From assembly GCA_910586585.1 (NCBI GenBank), contig CAJUKA010000052.1:1-28731 (forward strand): a stretch of DNA of 28,731 bases, read 5' to 3'. The DNA is from an uncultured Lachnospiraceae bacterium. Lineage in GTDB: Bacteria; Bacillota; Clostridia; Lachnospirales; Lachnospiraceae. This document shows, piece after piece, positions 17,857-25,198 of this stretch. The notes beneath the pieces were generated by a model. The model did not search any database and was not told the origin of the DNA. It saw only the letters and a program-made list of their open reading frames with translations. A program made the translations under genes and the position numbers. Each line of letters begins with the position of its first letter. Positions within the stretch are counted from its first letter, which is position 1.

Positions 17857-18585
17857 CTACGCGTTTTGGTGCTTCTCTTTCAGCCATGCATCCCTCTTGG
17901 TGGCATAGAGCGCTTTAAAAATATCAATATCTTCTAATGTTGTTATTTTAATATTTTTGCCAGACCCCAGTGAAAAATGGAGTTTTTCTCCCAATTCCAT
18001 CATCAATGTATTGGTATATACTGCATTGGTGATTCCCCTTTTGACTGCCTCCTTATGTGCCCAGAGCACCCTTCCAAATTTGTATGCCTGTGGTGTCTGT
18101 ACACGCATAATATCATCGCGGTCAATTCCAATATGTCCATCCTCTCCATTTTCTGTTCGCATAATGGTCTCCTGACAACGGATTGCAGAAAGCCCAGAAC
18201 CAAATTCCTCCGCCTTTTTGATACAGTCTGTGATAATCTCCTGAGAAATCATTGGTCTAACTGCATCATGAATGATAACAATATCCTCTTCTTTGCAAGT
18301 ATCTTCTAATGTGAGCAGTGCGTTGCGCGCAGAAGACTGTCCATTATCGCCTCCGCCCACAATCCAGCGAAGCTTTGTGATGCTTGCTGCCGCTGCATAT
18401 CCTTTTAACACATCATGCCATCCATCAATACACGAAACGATGATTCCGTCAACCTGTGCATGATTCTGAAATGCTTCCAGTGTATAAATAATTATTGGTT
18501 TTTCATAAATACTAATAAACTGCTTTGGAACAGACTGCTCTGTACGTGTGCCACTTCCGCCGGCTAATATCAATGCTACGTTCAT
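17857..18585 (-). CDS. IspD/TarI-like cytidylyltransferase, canonical active site
   Basis: 242 aa. The family transfers CMP from CTP to a polyol or sugar phosphate (methylerythritol 4-phosphate in IspD, ribitol 5-phosphate in TarI). Key features: CTP loop LAGGSGTR with Arg14 (E. coli IspD Arg20), PKQF with Lys21 (Lys27), metal-binding Asp in VIIHDAVRPM, and the late Lys in NIKITTLEDI (E. coli Lys213 region). AAAGGAG lies 8 nt before ATG 18585. It sits last in the glycan locus, 66 bp after a second paralog, and downstream of a CDP-glycerol transferase-like gene. A role in making a CDP-polyol or CDP-sugar for surface polymer synthesis is therefore more likely than isoprenoid synthesis, but the substrate cannot be read from sequence alone. 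Confidence 0.88.
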   Translation of the reverse strand: MNVALILAGGSGTRTEQSVPKQFISIYEKPIIIYTLEAFQNHAQVDGIIVSCIDGWHDVLKGYAAAASITKLRWIVGGGDNGQSSARNALLTLEDTCKEEDIVIIHDAVRPMISQEIITDCIKKAEEFGSGLSAIRCQETIMRTENGEDGHIGIDRDDIMRVQTPQAYKFGRVLWAHKEAVKRGITNAVYTNTLMMELGEKLHFSLGSGKNIKITTLEDIDIFKALYATKRDAWLKEKHQNA

Positions 18586-18615
18586 TCATTATTCTCCTTT
18601 GTTCGCTGCTATCAT

Positions 18616-18647
18616 TTATAACAGTCCAAAGAAGCTGAACTGTTACA
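18616..18647. repeat. Degenerate palindrome of the GTAACAGTTC family
   Basis: ATAACAGT (18618-18625) and ACTGTTAC (18639-18646), one mismatch. On the minus strand TGTAACAGTTC, a 9-nt spacer, then GGACTGTTATAA, closely parallel to the copy at 17384. It fills most of the 66-bp gap between the two cytidylyltransferase genes and could partly attenuate the downstream one. Confidence 0.6.
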
Positions 18648-18651
18648 CATC

Positions 18652-19356
18652 CTAGATATCTCCGTTTTTCATGGCATACAATGCCTTAAACATCGCCACA
18701 TCTTCTACCGTATTTATTTTGAGATTTTTATCAGAGCCCTTGGAAAAATATACATTTCTGCCAAGCCTGGATATCATATTGTTGGTGTCATTCTCTCCAT
18801 TTATTCCCTTTTCCAAAGCTTCCTCATGCGCATTTTTCAGATCACCAAGAAAATATGTCTGCGGCGTCTGAATGCGACGAAAGGCATAACGCGAGATTGA
18901 CAGTCTTCCTGTCATGCCATCATCTGTCATCATAACATTATCCATCGAGGTTACTGCCGAAACTCCCATTCCCTTTTTTTTGCAAGTATAAATGCTGTCG
19001 GAAATGATTTCATTCGAAACCATTGGCCTGATTGCATCATGAATCACGATAATATCTTCTTCTGAGCACTTTTCCATCAACCTGTCCACCGCTAATTTAG
19101 AAGTCTCCTGCCCAGTTTTTCCGCCTGGTATCACCCATCGAAGCTTACTGATACCAAACTGTTTGGCATATGCCTCCACCATATTTTCCCATCCTTTTAG
19201 ACATGCAACAATCACCGCGTCAATTTCAGGATGATTCTGAAACGTTTCCATTGTATAGACAATAATCGGTCTGTTATACACATTTACAAACTGCTTTGGT
19301 ATATCCATCCGAAAAGTAGGGTCTGTACCTGCTGCCAATAATAACGCTATATTCAT
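18652..19356 (-). CDS. IspD/TarI-like cytidylyltransferase paralog with altered CTP loop
   Basis: 234 aa, alignable end to end with the downstream paralog without gaps over the first 30 residues. PKQF (Lys21), VIHDAIRPM and NLKINTVEDV are kept. The nucleotide loop is changed: AAGTDPTFRMDI replaces the paralog's AGGSGTRTEQSV, so the second loop Gly is Asp12 and the position of the catalytic Arg (E. coli Arg20) is Thr14, with an Arg two residues later at 16. Either the enzyme uses a shifted Arg, or it has lost activity and serves a structural or regulatory role. The ATG overlaps the stop of the upstream SDR gene (ATGA, 19353-19356), with an SD AAGGAGGGGG inside the SDR gene, so the two are translationally coupled and probably act as a pair. 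Confidence 0.85.
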   Translation of the reverse strand: MNIALLLAAGTDPTFRMDIPKQFVNVYNRPIIVYTMETFQNHPEIDAVIVACLKGWENMVEAYAKQFGISKLRWVIPGGKTGQETSKLAVDRLMEKCSEEDIIVIHDAIRPMVSNEIISDSIYTCKKKGMGVSAVTSMDNVMMTDDGMTGRLSISRYAFRRIQTPQTYFLGDLKNAHEEALEKGINGENDTNNMISRLGRNVYFSKGSDKNLKINTVEDVAMFKALYAMKNGDI

Positions 19357-20423
19357 CTTGCCCCCTCCTTTGTCTGTCTCAATATTTGTATCGTTTTGCT
19401 AATTCCCTGCTCAATCGGCGTCATTGCGTTCCAGCCAAGCTGCATTATTTTGGTACTGTCTAACACTGCCTTGGTTGCAGTGGAAAATCCTGCTTTTTCT
19501 ATAGCATCGGGTAACTGAAAGATAACTTTTGTTCCAGCTTCTTTTGCAAAAAGCTTCGCCAAATCTTTTAGTTTAATATCTGACGCATTGTCAGCAACAT
19601 TTACAGCACTTCCGTTTTCTCCTTTTAACAAAAGGTATAGCGCCGCAGTTGCCGCATCTACAACATAAGTATAGGAGTATAATTGATTTCCTTCGCTTTT
19701 TAATACAATATCCTCGCCTGCTACGGCCTTTTTGATAAACTGTGCAATTGCTTTGGAATCTTCTAAGGACATTGTTGGACCATAAACGCGCGAGAACCTT
19801 CCTATTATAAAGTCCTGCTCTTTCTGTGTCGCAAAAGCATTACAGAGGGATTCTCCAAGACGCTTGCTCTCACAATATCCCGCGCGGGTTGTATTGCAGT
19901 CAATGTACCCCAAATAGTCCTCACTGAATTTATTTACATCATTTTTATTTTCACCATAGATTTCCACGGAAGAGAAAAAGAAAAAACGCTCGCACTGATG
20001 CATTGATGCATAGTCTAGCAACTGATAGGTTCCCTGTACATTTGCCAATATTGTACCAATCGGGTCTGTAGCATATGCATTGGGATGTGTATTGCTGGCA
20101 GCGTGTAGCATAAAATCCATATTCCCAAGTTCCGGCAATGGACAATTGATATCATGGGAAATATATGTAAAAAGCGGATTATCCCAATATAATTCAAACC
20201 GTTTTCTTGCCTTTTGCTCTCTGCGGCTAATTGCATAAATATGTATCTTCTGTCCATACTCTCTGTTTCGTTTCATTAATATGTCAATTATCACAGAGGA
20301 AATCATACCTGACGCACCAGAAATGAAAATCTTCTTTTCATTTAGCAGTTCCCACGGAAGGTTCATGCCAGACGCCCGGATAATGTCTGATTGGTAAGTT
20401 TTGTTTTTTAAAAATCCGCGCAA
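19353..20423 (-). CDS. NAD-dependent epimerase/dehydratase family protein (extended SDR)
   Basis: 356 aa. Extended SDR fold, related to nucleotide-sugar epimerases, dehydratases and UDP-glucuronate decarboxylases. Seen: the Rossmann loop FISGASGMISS (36-42; the usual third Gly is Ser42), MLHAAS, FFFFSSVEIYGE, the catalytic YCESK (Tyr183, Lys187), FIIGRFSRVYGPTM, and a VADNASDIKLKDLAKL segment. It probably oxidises, reduces or epimerises a nucleotide-linked or phosphorylated sugar with NAD(P). The best start is TTG 20423 with AAGGAG 5 nt upstream; the next ATG (residue 20) would leave the SD too far away. The stop overlaps the ATG of the altered cytidylyltransferase gene, which suggests a CDP-linked substrate. 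Bcs1/TarIJ systems pair a cytidylyltransferase with a reductase in this way, but this SDR is of another class. Confidence 0.85.
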   Translation of the reverse strand: MRGFLKNKTYQSDIIRASGMNLPWELLNEKKIFISGASGMISSVIIDILMKRNREYGQKIHIYAISRREQKARKRFELYWDNPLFTYISHDINCPLPELGNMDFMLHAASNTHPNAYATDPIGTILANVQGTYQLLDYASMHQCERFFFFSSVEIYGENKNDVNKFSEDYLGYIDCNTTRAGYCESKRLGESLCNAFATQKEQDFIIGRFSRVYGPTMSLEDSKAIAQFIKKAVAGEDIVLKSEGNQLYSYTYVVDAATAALYLLLKGENGSAVNVADNASDIKLKDLAKLFAKEAGTKVIFQLPDAIEKAGFSTATKAVLDSTKIMQLGWNAMTPIEQGISKTIQILRQTKEGAR

Positions 20424-20474
20424 AATATCTCCTTCATACTATTCATTAAAAAATTTTAAACCATAGAATCAAAA

Positions 20475-21530
20475 TCATGTCAGCCAGATTTTGCCGGCAT
20501 GTAAAATTTTTAATCTATCTTTATTTGCCATAAAATATAATGTTGTTAAATTTTCTCCCAGATACCCTGCAAACCGATCGGAACGTTCCCATCCTTTGGG
20601 TGTTGTTAGTTCCTCTGTCCTGCTAAGTACAGAAAACAGGAAATTACAATAGTCATCAAACACATCCTGTCTGGCAATCAACATATTAAAATTATAGAAA
20701 AACTGTTCCTGAAAGATACTGTCAAATACATTATAGTACTCTACTGCTGTTTCTTTTAATGCCAGTCTCATTGCACACCAATCTGTTTCATTTATGTATC
20801 TTAAATGTTGTCCTGCAATATTGGGGTAATGAATGGAAGGATATGGCAATATCACATCCCATCCAGTACTTCTTTTTAACAATTCTCCCATCTGTTCATC
20901 ATTGATATCAAATATCCGACGATAATGACATAATCCTTTAAAGGCGGCCTGACTGTGTTTCCAAGCATAATAGCTTGCTGTCAGTTCACAATAATTTCTA
21001 TTTTTTGTAGAAATATTATCTCCTATATTATCACGTCTATCTATAAATACTTTGTCCGTAAGGTTTGCTCCTACCTGAATTGGACATATATATTTATGAC
21101 TGTTTATAGTATTTTGCAATATCCTATCCATATGGCTTTGTGCCTGAAAAACTTCAATTGTTGGCCTTTCCGTTTCCAACATTTGTTGTATTGTGATAAA
21201 CAAAGAAGACTTTGCACAAAAATCTCCTACAATTTGATTCTCCCGATTATTATCAATAAAGACAATCTGTTTTTTGGAAACTTCTTTTCTGCGAAATAAA
21301 TCAGCAATTATAGAATGATGAGATTCTGGAACTGCAATAAGATAAACAATATTTTTATCAGATGTATCCCACTCAGAAAAAATCTTTACTGGTATCCCAT
21401 CTATTTGCGTAGGATTATTTTTCATCTCTGATACCAGAAATGTAATAGGTTTGCAATGATAAGTATCTTTTAATGCTGTATATATACTAGTTGAAACAAT
21501 ACCAGCACCAAAGATGCAAAATGGACGCAT
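20475..21530 (-). CDS. DUF4422 glycosyltransferase-like protein with N-terminal Rossmann-like module
   Basis: 351 aa. Residues 1-95 form a Rossmann-like module that starts RPFCIFGAGIVS and ends with KKQIVFIDN. Residues about 145-345 are DUF4422: CPIQVGANLTDK, RDNIGDNISTKN, NYCELTASYYAWKH, then GLCHYRRIF. DUF4422 proteins occur in capsule and surface-glycan loci and are thought to be glycosyltransferases, but direct enzymatic evidence is thin. SD GAGGAG lies 8 nt before ATG 21530. It sits between the methyltransferase (56-bp gap) and the SDR gene (51 bp). There is no membrane segment, so it is probably a cytoplasmic or membrane-associated enzyme acting on the lipid-linked chain. Confidence 0.87.
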   Translation of the reverse strand: MRPFCIFGAGIVSTSIYTALKDTYHCKPITFLVSEMKNNPTQIDGIPVKIFSEWDTSDKNIVYLIAVPESHHSIIADLFRRKEVSKKQIVFIDNNRENQIVGDFCAKSSLFITIQQMLETERPTIEVFQAQSHMDRILQNTINSHKYICPIQVGANLTDKVFIDRRDNIGDNISTKNRNYCELTASYYAWKHSQAAFKGLCHYRRIFDINDEQMGELLKRSTGWDVILPYPSIHYPNIAGQHLRYINETDWCAMRLALKETAVEYYNVFDSIFQEQFFYNFNMLIARQDVFDDYCNFLFSVLSRTEELTTPKGWERSDRFAGYLGENLTTLYFMANKDRLKILHAGKIWLT

Positions 21531-21586
21531 TGATTAATCTCCTCTGCATTATATATAACACTCGCTATACTACGTTCTAAACATTC

Positions 21587-22471
21587 TTATATAAAAAATA
21601 GCGCTATACTGCTCCCATCTCCTATTGGACTTTTTACTATATTGATTTCTCTTTCCTTCTCAAATATATCTACTGCCTGCTTTACTCCAGCAAATAAATT
21701 AGAAAAATAATCATGCATCAAAATACAACCTCCTTGTATCATTTTGTCCCAGAAAAACCGTAATCCATTCAGCATAGGGATATATAAATCCATATCCAGA
21801 TTTACAAAGCAAAATTTGTCTTCTACACCACTCATACTTTCCGGAAAGTATCCTTTTTTAATGACTACATTTTCAGGATACATCATCTTACACATCACAT
21901 AATCAACGCCTGTATCTACAAAAAATGACTGATCTGCAAATTTACTTTGATTAAAGTATTTATTATCTTTGTCTTTTTCATACTGCAAATCCTCACTATC
22001 AAACCCTTCAAATGTGTCACACATATACAGTTTTCTATTAGGAAAATATCTGTTTATAAACTTTGCTGAATCTCCCCGACATACATCCCATTCAGCTACA
22101 TTTCCTTCTATATTATTTTTATTTATCCAGTCTGCGTATCCTTTTATAAACCGAGTTCTCTGATCTGCAAACAAATCCATATAATCAATATCAGTAAAAA
22201 CATCAACTATCTTATTCTTTGAGATATGCAATTTGCCAATATATTCCTTGATGTGACGAACAGCACCTGGACTGCTCACTACTATTAATAATAAATCAAA
22301 TACTGTATTACGAATCTGCTCTGGACTTATAACTGGAATAGACAATACTTTTTGTCCCCATAATTTCTCATTGCTGTCTGTATAGGCAATAATTTCTTTG
22401 TCACCTTGCTCTATTAAATTTGGCAGTATTTTTCTTCCATAATCTCCGCATCCCCATATAATAACACGCAT
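21587..22471 (-). CDS. TylF/MycF-like O-methyltransferase with N-terminal Rossmann-like module
   Basis: 294 aa. Residues 1-95 are a GxG Rossmann-like module (RVIIWGCGDYGRKIL to KNKIVDVF). Residues about 105-294 resemble the TylF/MycF class of metal- and SAM-dependent sugar O-methyltransferases (PF05711): VAEWDVCRGDSAKFIN (SAM loop), LYMCDTFEGF, VIKKGYFPES, FVNLDMDLYIP with metal-ligand Asp226 and Asp228, and ILMHDYFS with Asp254. It probably adds an O-methyl group to a sugar or polyol in the surface polymer. The SD GGGGGA overlaps the stop region of the GT2 gene, 9 bp upstream, indicating close coupling. The target hydroxyl is unknown. Confidence 0.87.
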   Translation of the reverse strand: MRVIIWGCGDYGRKILPNLIEQGDKEIIAYTDSNEKLWGQKVLSIPVISPEQIRNTVFDLLLIVVSSPGAVRHIKEYIGKLHISKNKIVDVFTDIDYMDLFADQRTRFIKGYADWINKNNIEGNVAEWDVCRGDSAKFINRYFPNRKLYMCDTFEGFDSEDLQYEKDKDNKYFNQSKFADQSFFVDTGVDYVMCKMMYPENVVIKKGYFPESMSGVEDKFCFVNLDMDLYIPMLNGLRFFWDKMIQGGCILMHDYFSNLFAGVKQAVDIFEKEREINIVKSPIGDGSSIALFFI

Positions 22472-22480
22472 TATATCCCC

Positions 22481-23680
22481 CTATAATTCAAATGCTTTTA
22501 TCGTTTGCTCTGAAAAGATCTCATCCTCATCAATCATATAAATTTTCTTAAGAGGATACAATTCTTTCAATTCGCTGTACAGGCTAATTCTTGATTTTGC
22601 ATATGTATTAGCAATAACTACTGTGTTGCAGTTAGAATCCTTCATGCGCACTGGGTCATTTACATTAAGGCCCATTTTTTTCAGTTCAGCATAGTTCCTG
22701 TCAAGCCATAACACCACTTTACAGAATTGCGTTTTCTTAATATAATTGTATAACCGTTGTCCATATGTCCCGGCTCCATATAAAATGATATCGCTTCCTT
22801 TGGATACCTCTCGAAATGGAAACAAATAGTCTAATTTATTGAAGTTCCTATATAAACTATCAGCACGTGGAATCATTAAAAACAAAACATACTTTAACCA
22901 CTGTTCCCTTAAATCAAAAATATCTTTGTCTCTTTCAAAACTACTGTTAACAGTATTATATAAAATTTTAAATTGCATTCTCTCCCTTTCATAATTCTGA
23001 CTGCTTTTTACCATTGACGTAGTGGTTTGGCGATAATGATACAGACATTTATTCATAATATAAATGCTGTTTGCATTCAATAGTGCCGGATATGTACATG
23101 CTGCATCCTCGCCCATCACAATCTTTTCATCGACTTCCATCTGATATTTTTCCAAACAATTCCTTCGAAACAATTTATCCCAAACGCCTGGAAAAATGCC
23201 CCATTCAAAAAAACTGCTTCCAACAATTATTTCAGGATATACATACTTCTTTAGTCTATATTTGTCATATTTTCCTTCTGTAATTCCATGATATACTTGT
23301 TTACTTCTATTTCCTGTATCTTCATATCGACCACACATAATAATATCAACATTTTGATTTACCATCTTCTGATACATTTGCTCATACATATCTGAGTCTA
23401 TCCAATCGTCACTATCTACATATCCGATGTATTCCCCTTGTGCAGCTCTAAGTCCAGCCTTCCTTGCGCTTACAATCCCTCCATTTTCTTTATGGATTAT
23501 TTTTATACGGTTATCCTGAACTGCATATTGTTCTAAAATATATGGACACCTGTCCGTGGAACCATCGTCAACACATATAATCTCCAGATCTTTAAAGGTT
23601 TGATTTATAACACTATCTAAACATTGGTTTAAATATTTTTCTATATTATATACAGGAATAATTATTGATATTTTTGACAT
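22481..23680 (-). CDS. Family 2 glycosyltransferase with C-terminal Rossmann-like module
   Basis: 399 aa. N-terminal GT-A domain: ISIIIPVYNIEKYLNQCLDS, CVDDGSTD, ENGGIVSARKAGL, and the metal-binding YVDSDDWID (Asp89, Asp91). This is the usual inverting GT2 of capsule and teichoic-acid loci. After a helical middle region (about 200-290), residues 297-385 form an added Rossmann-like module, DIILYGAGTYGQRLYNYI to KKIYMIDEDE. Such a C-terminal tail is not part of the basic GT2 fold. There are no clear membrane helices. The SD is weak (AGGAAA, 12 nt before the ATG). The sugar and linkage cannot be predicted. Confidence 0.92.
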   Translation of the reverse strand: MSKISIIIPVYNIEKYLNQCLDSVINQTFKDLEIICVDDGSTDRCPYILEQYAVQDNRIKIIHKENGGIVSARKAGLRAAQGEYIGYVDSDDWIDSDMYEQMYQKMVNQNVDIIMCGRYEDTGNRSKQVYHGITEGKYDKYRLKKYVYPEIIVGSSFFEWGIFPGVWDKLFRRNCLEKYQMEVDEKIVMGEDAACTYPALLNANSIYIMNKCLYHYRQTTTSMVKSSQNYERERMQFKILYNTVNSSFERDKDIFDLREQWLKYVLFLMIPRADSLYRNFNKLDYLFPFREVSKGSDIILYGAGTYGQRLYNYIKKTQFCKVVLWLDRNYAELKKMGLNVNDPVRMKDSNCNTVVIANTYAKSRISLYSELKELYPLKKIYMIDEDEIFSEQTIKAFEL

Positions 23681-23702
23681 AGATTTTCTGCTTTCCTATC
23701 TA

Positions 23703-25154
23703 TCAATTATTAATTTTTTGACTACCTTCTATCACATTTAAAATATGCTTTGCAACCTTTTCAGACGCATTTCCGTCATCATATATCCCAAGCATACCCA
23801 TAAATTGATTTAACTGTTCCAAATACAGCTCCATATCAAATAATTTGATTTTTTCTATGATTTCCTCATTAGAATATGCTCGCGTATAAGGAAGTTGTCC
23901 CATCGGGATATAAAAATTTCTGTCCCTTATATAATCGTCATAGTCTCTCTGATATAAAAATACAGGACGCTTTGTAAATGAATAATCATACATACAGCCT
24001 GAATAATCTGTAATTAACACATCCGCGCTTGCTAATAACTCCTGAAAATCAGAATATCGGTCTACCGCAATATATTTTTCGTTATGCTCAAAGGAATAAT
24101 TGATACTCCGATTCTCAGGATGTTTGCTCACTGCACAAACAAACCTTTTACAGAATTTGTTTTCCAATGCAGACACTACTCCTGCAATATCCAGATCATA
24201 ATATTCATTGGAGAAATTTTTGCGAAACGTTGGTGCGTAAAGAACCATGCTATATGACTTATCTATGCCGTAATAACGATATACCTTTTCTTTTATAACG
24301 TTATCTAAGTGAAAAAAAATATCTTGCCGTGGAAGACCTACCTGCATTATTTCCCCAGAATACCAAAAGGAACGTTTGTATAAATTTGTGTAAAATACAC
24401 TTCCAGATAAAAACAGATCCACATTTTTCGAATCTCTCATTGCATTTGCTACATAATAGTTTGGAAGCCTGTCTTCAACATCTTTTTCCACCTTTTTGAT
24501 CGGTGCAGCTCCATGCCATGTCTGAATATAGTATTGTCCCTCCCGTTTTTTTATATCTGAATCTTTACGTACATTGTCCACCCATATACGAGCTGTTGCC
24601 ATTTCATGATAATAATCCATTGAGCCATACGCTACTGTTCGTATTTCTTTTGGAAAAGATGCTTTCTTATCCGATACAGCCCATACCATATCCAGCCTTT
24701 TTTCATAATCTAATTCTATCAATTTTTGCGCTATGTATTTTGGGTTACATCCATACCCAATTCCTTTCATATTTGAAAATAAGATTTTATTATTTTGAAC
24801 TGGTTCTCTGTAAAAAATATTATATATCTCATCCAAAAGACTTTTTTCATCTACACAATAGAAATTACTACATCCATTTTGAACTAAGGTATGAATTATT
24901 TCACGATGCAATATTTTCTGGACAGCAACTAAAACCAACACGCCCTTTTCTGATATTGATACATTTTTAATTTCATGAACCTTAATACCATTTTTTGTTT
25001 TGGGATTATTTCCTCTTACTGTTACTGCAAAGCATTCTACCTTCCATGACATATTATTAGAATTCAGATATAAATACAAAATATTTGCAATCGTGCCCGC
25101 GCCATAAATAACAATCTTTTCTGCATTTTTGCATTCTATTAAAATATCTGTCAT
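23703..25154 (-). CDS. CDP-glycerol glycerophosphotransferase family enzyme with N-terminal Rossmann-like module
   Basis: 483 aa from ATG 25154, chosen because AGGTG lies 6 nt upstream; GTG 25163 and ATG 25160 are alternatives in the same frame. An N-terminal Rossmann-like module spans about residues 11-103 (KIVIYGAGTIANILYLYL to SNFYCVDEK). The rest is the PF04464 TagF/TagB-type fold: YYIQTWHGAAPIKK, VGLPRQDIFF, LYAPTFRKN, and ADVLITDYSG. These enzymes move glycerol- or ribitol-phosphate from a CDP donor to a teichoic acid or capsule chain. The presence of two CDP-forming cytidylyltransferase homologues in the same locus supports a CDP-linked donor. There is a 22-bp gap to GT2 downstream and 35 bp to the RgpF-like gene upstream. 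Monomer-priming versus polymerising activity is not known. Confidence 0.9.
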   Translation of the reverse strand: MTDILIECKNAEKIVIYGAGTIANILYLYLNSNNMSWKVECFAVTVRGNNPKTKNGIKVHEIKNVSISEKGVLVLVAVQKILHREIIHTLVQNGCSNFYCVDEKSLLDEIYNIFYREPVQNNKILFSNMKGIGYGCNPKYIAQKLIELDYEKRLDMVWAVSDKKASFPKEIRTVAYGSMDYYHEMATARIWVDNVRKDSDIKKREGQYYIQTWHGAAPIKKVEKDVEDRLPNYYVANAMRDSKNVDLFLSGSVFYTNLYKRSFWYSGEIMQVGLPRQDIFFHLDNVIKEKVYRYYGIDKSYSMVLYAPTFRKNFSNEYYDLDIAGVVSALENKFCKRFVCAVSKHPENRSINYSFEHNEKYIAVDRYSDFQELLASADVLITDYSGCMYDYSFTKRPVFLYQRDYDDYIRDRNFYIPMGQLPYTRAYSNEEIIEKIKLFDMELYLEQLNQFMGMLGIYDDGNASEKVAKHILNVIEGSQKINN

Positions 25155-25198
25155 TTTCATCACCTATATAATCTCTAATTTATAGATTCTCCTCTTTT

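Noticed and set aside
17857..19356. The two cytidylyltransferases as one broken gene
   Set aside because: Each is full length with its own start, SD and complete set of late motifs; they are tandem paralogs.
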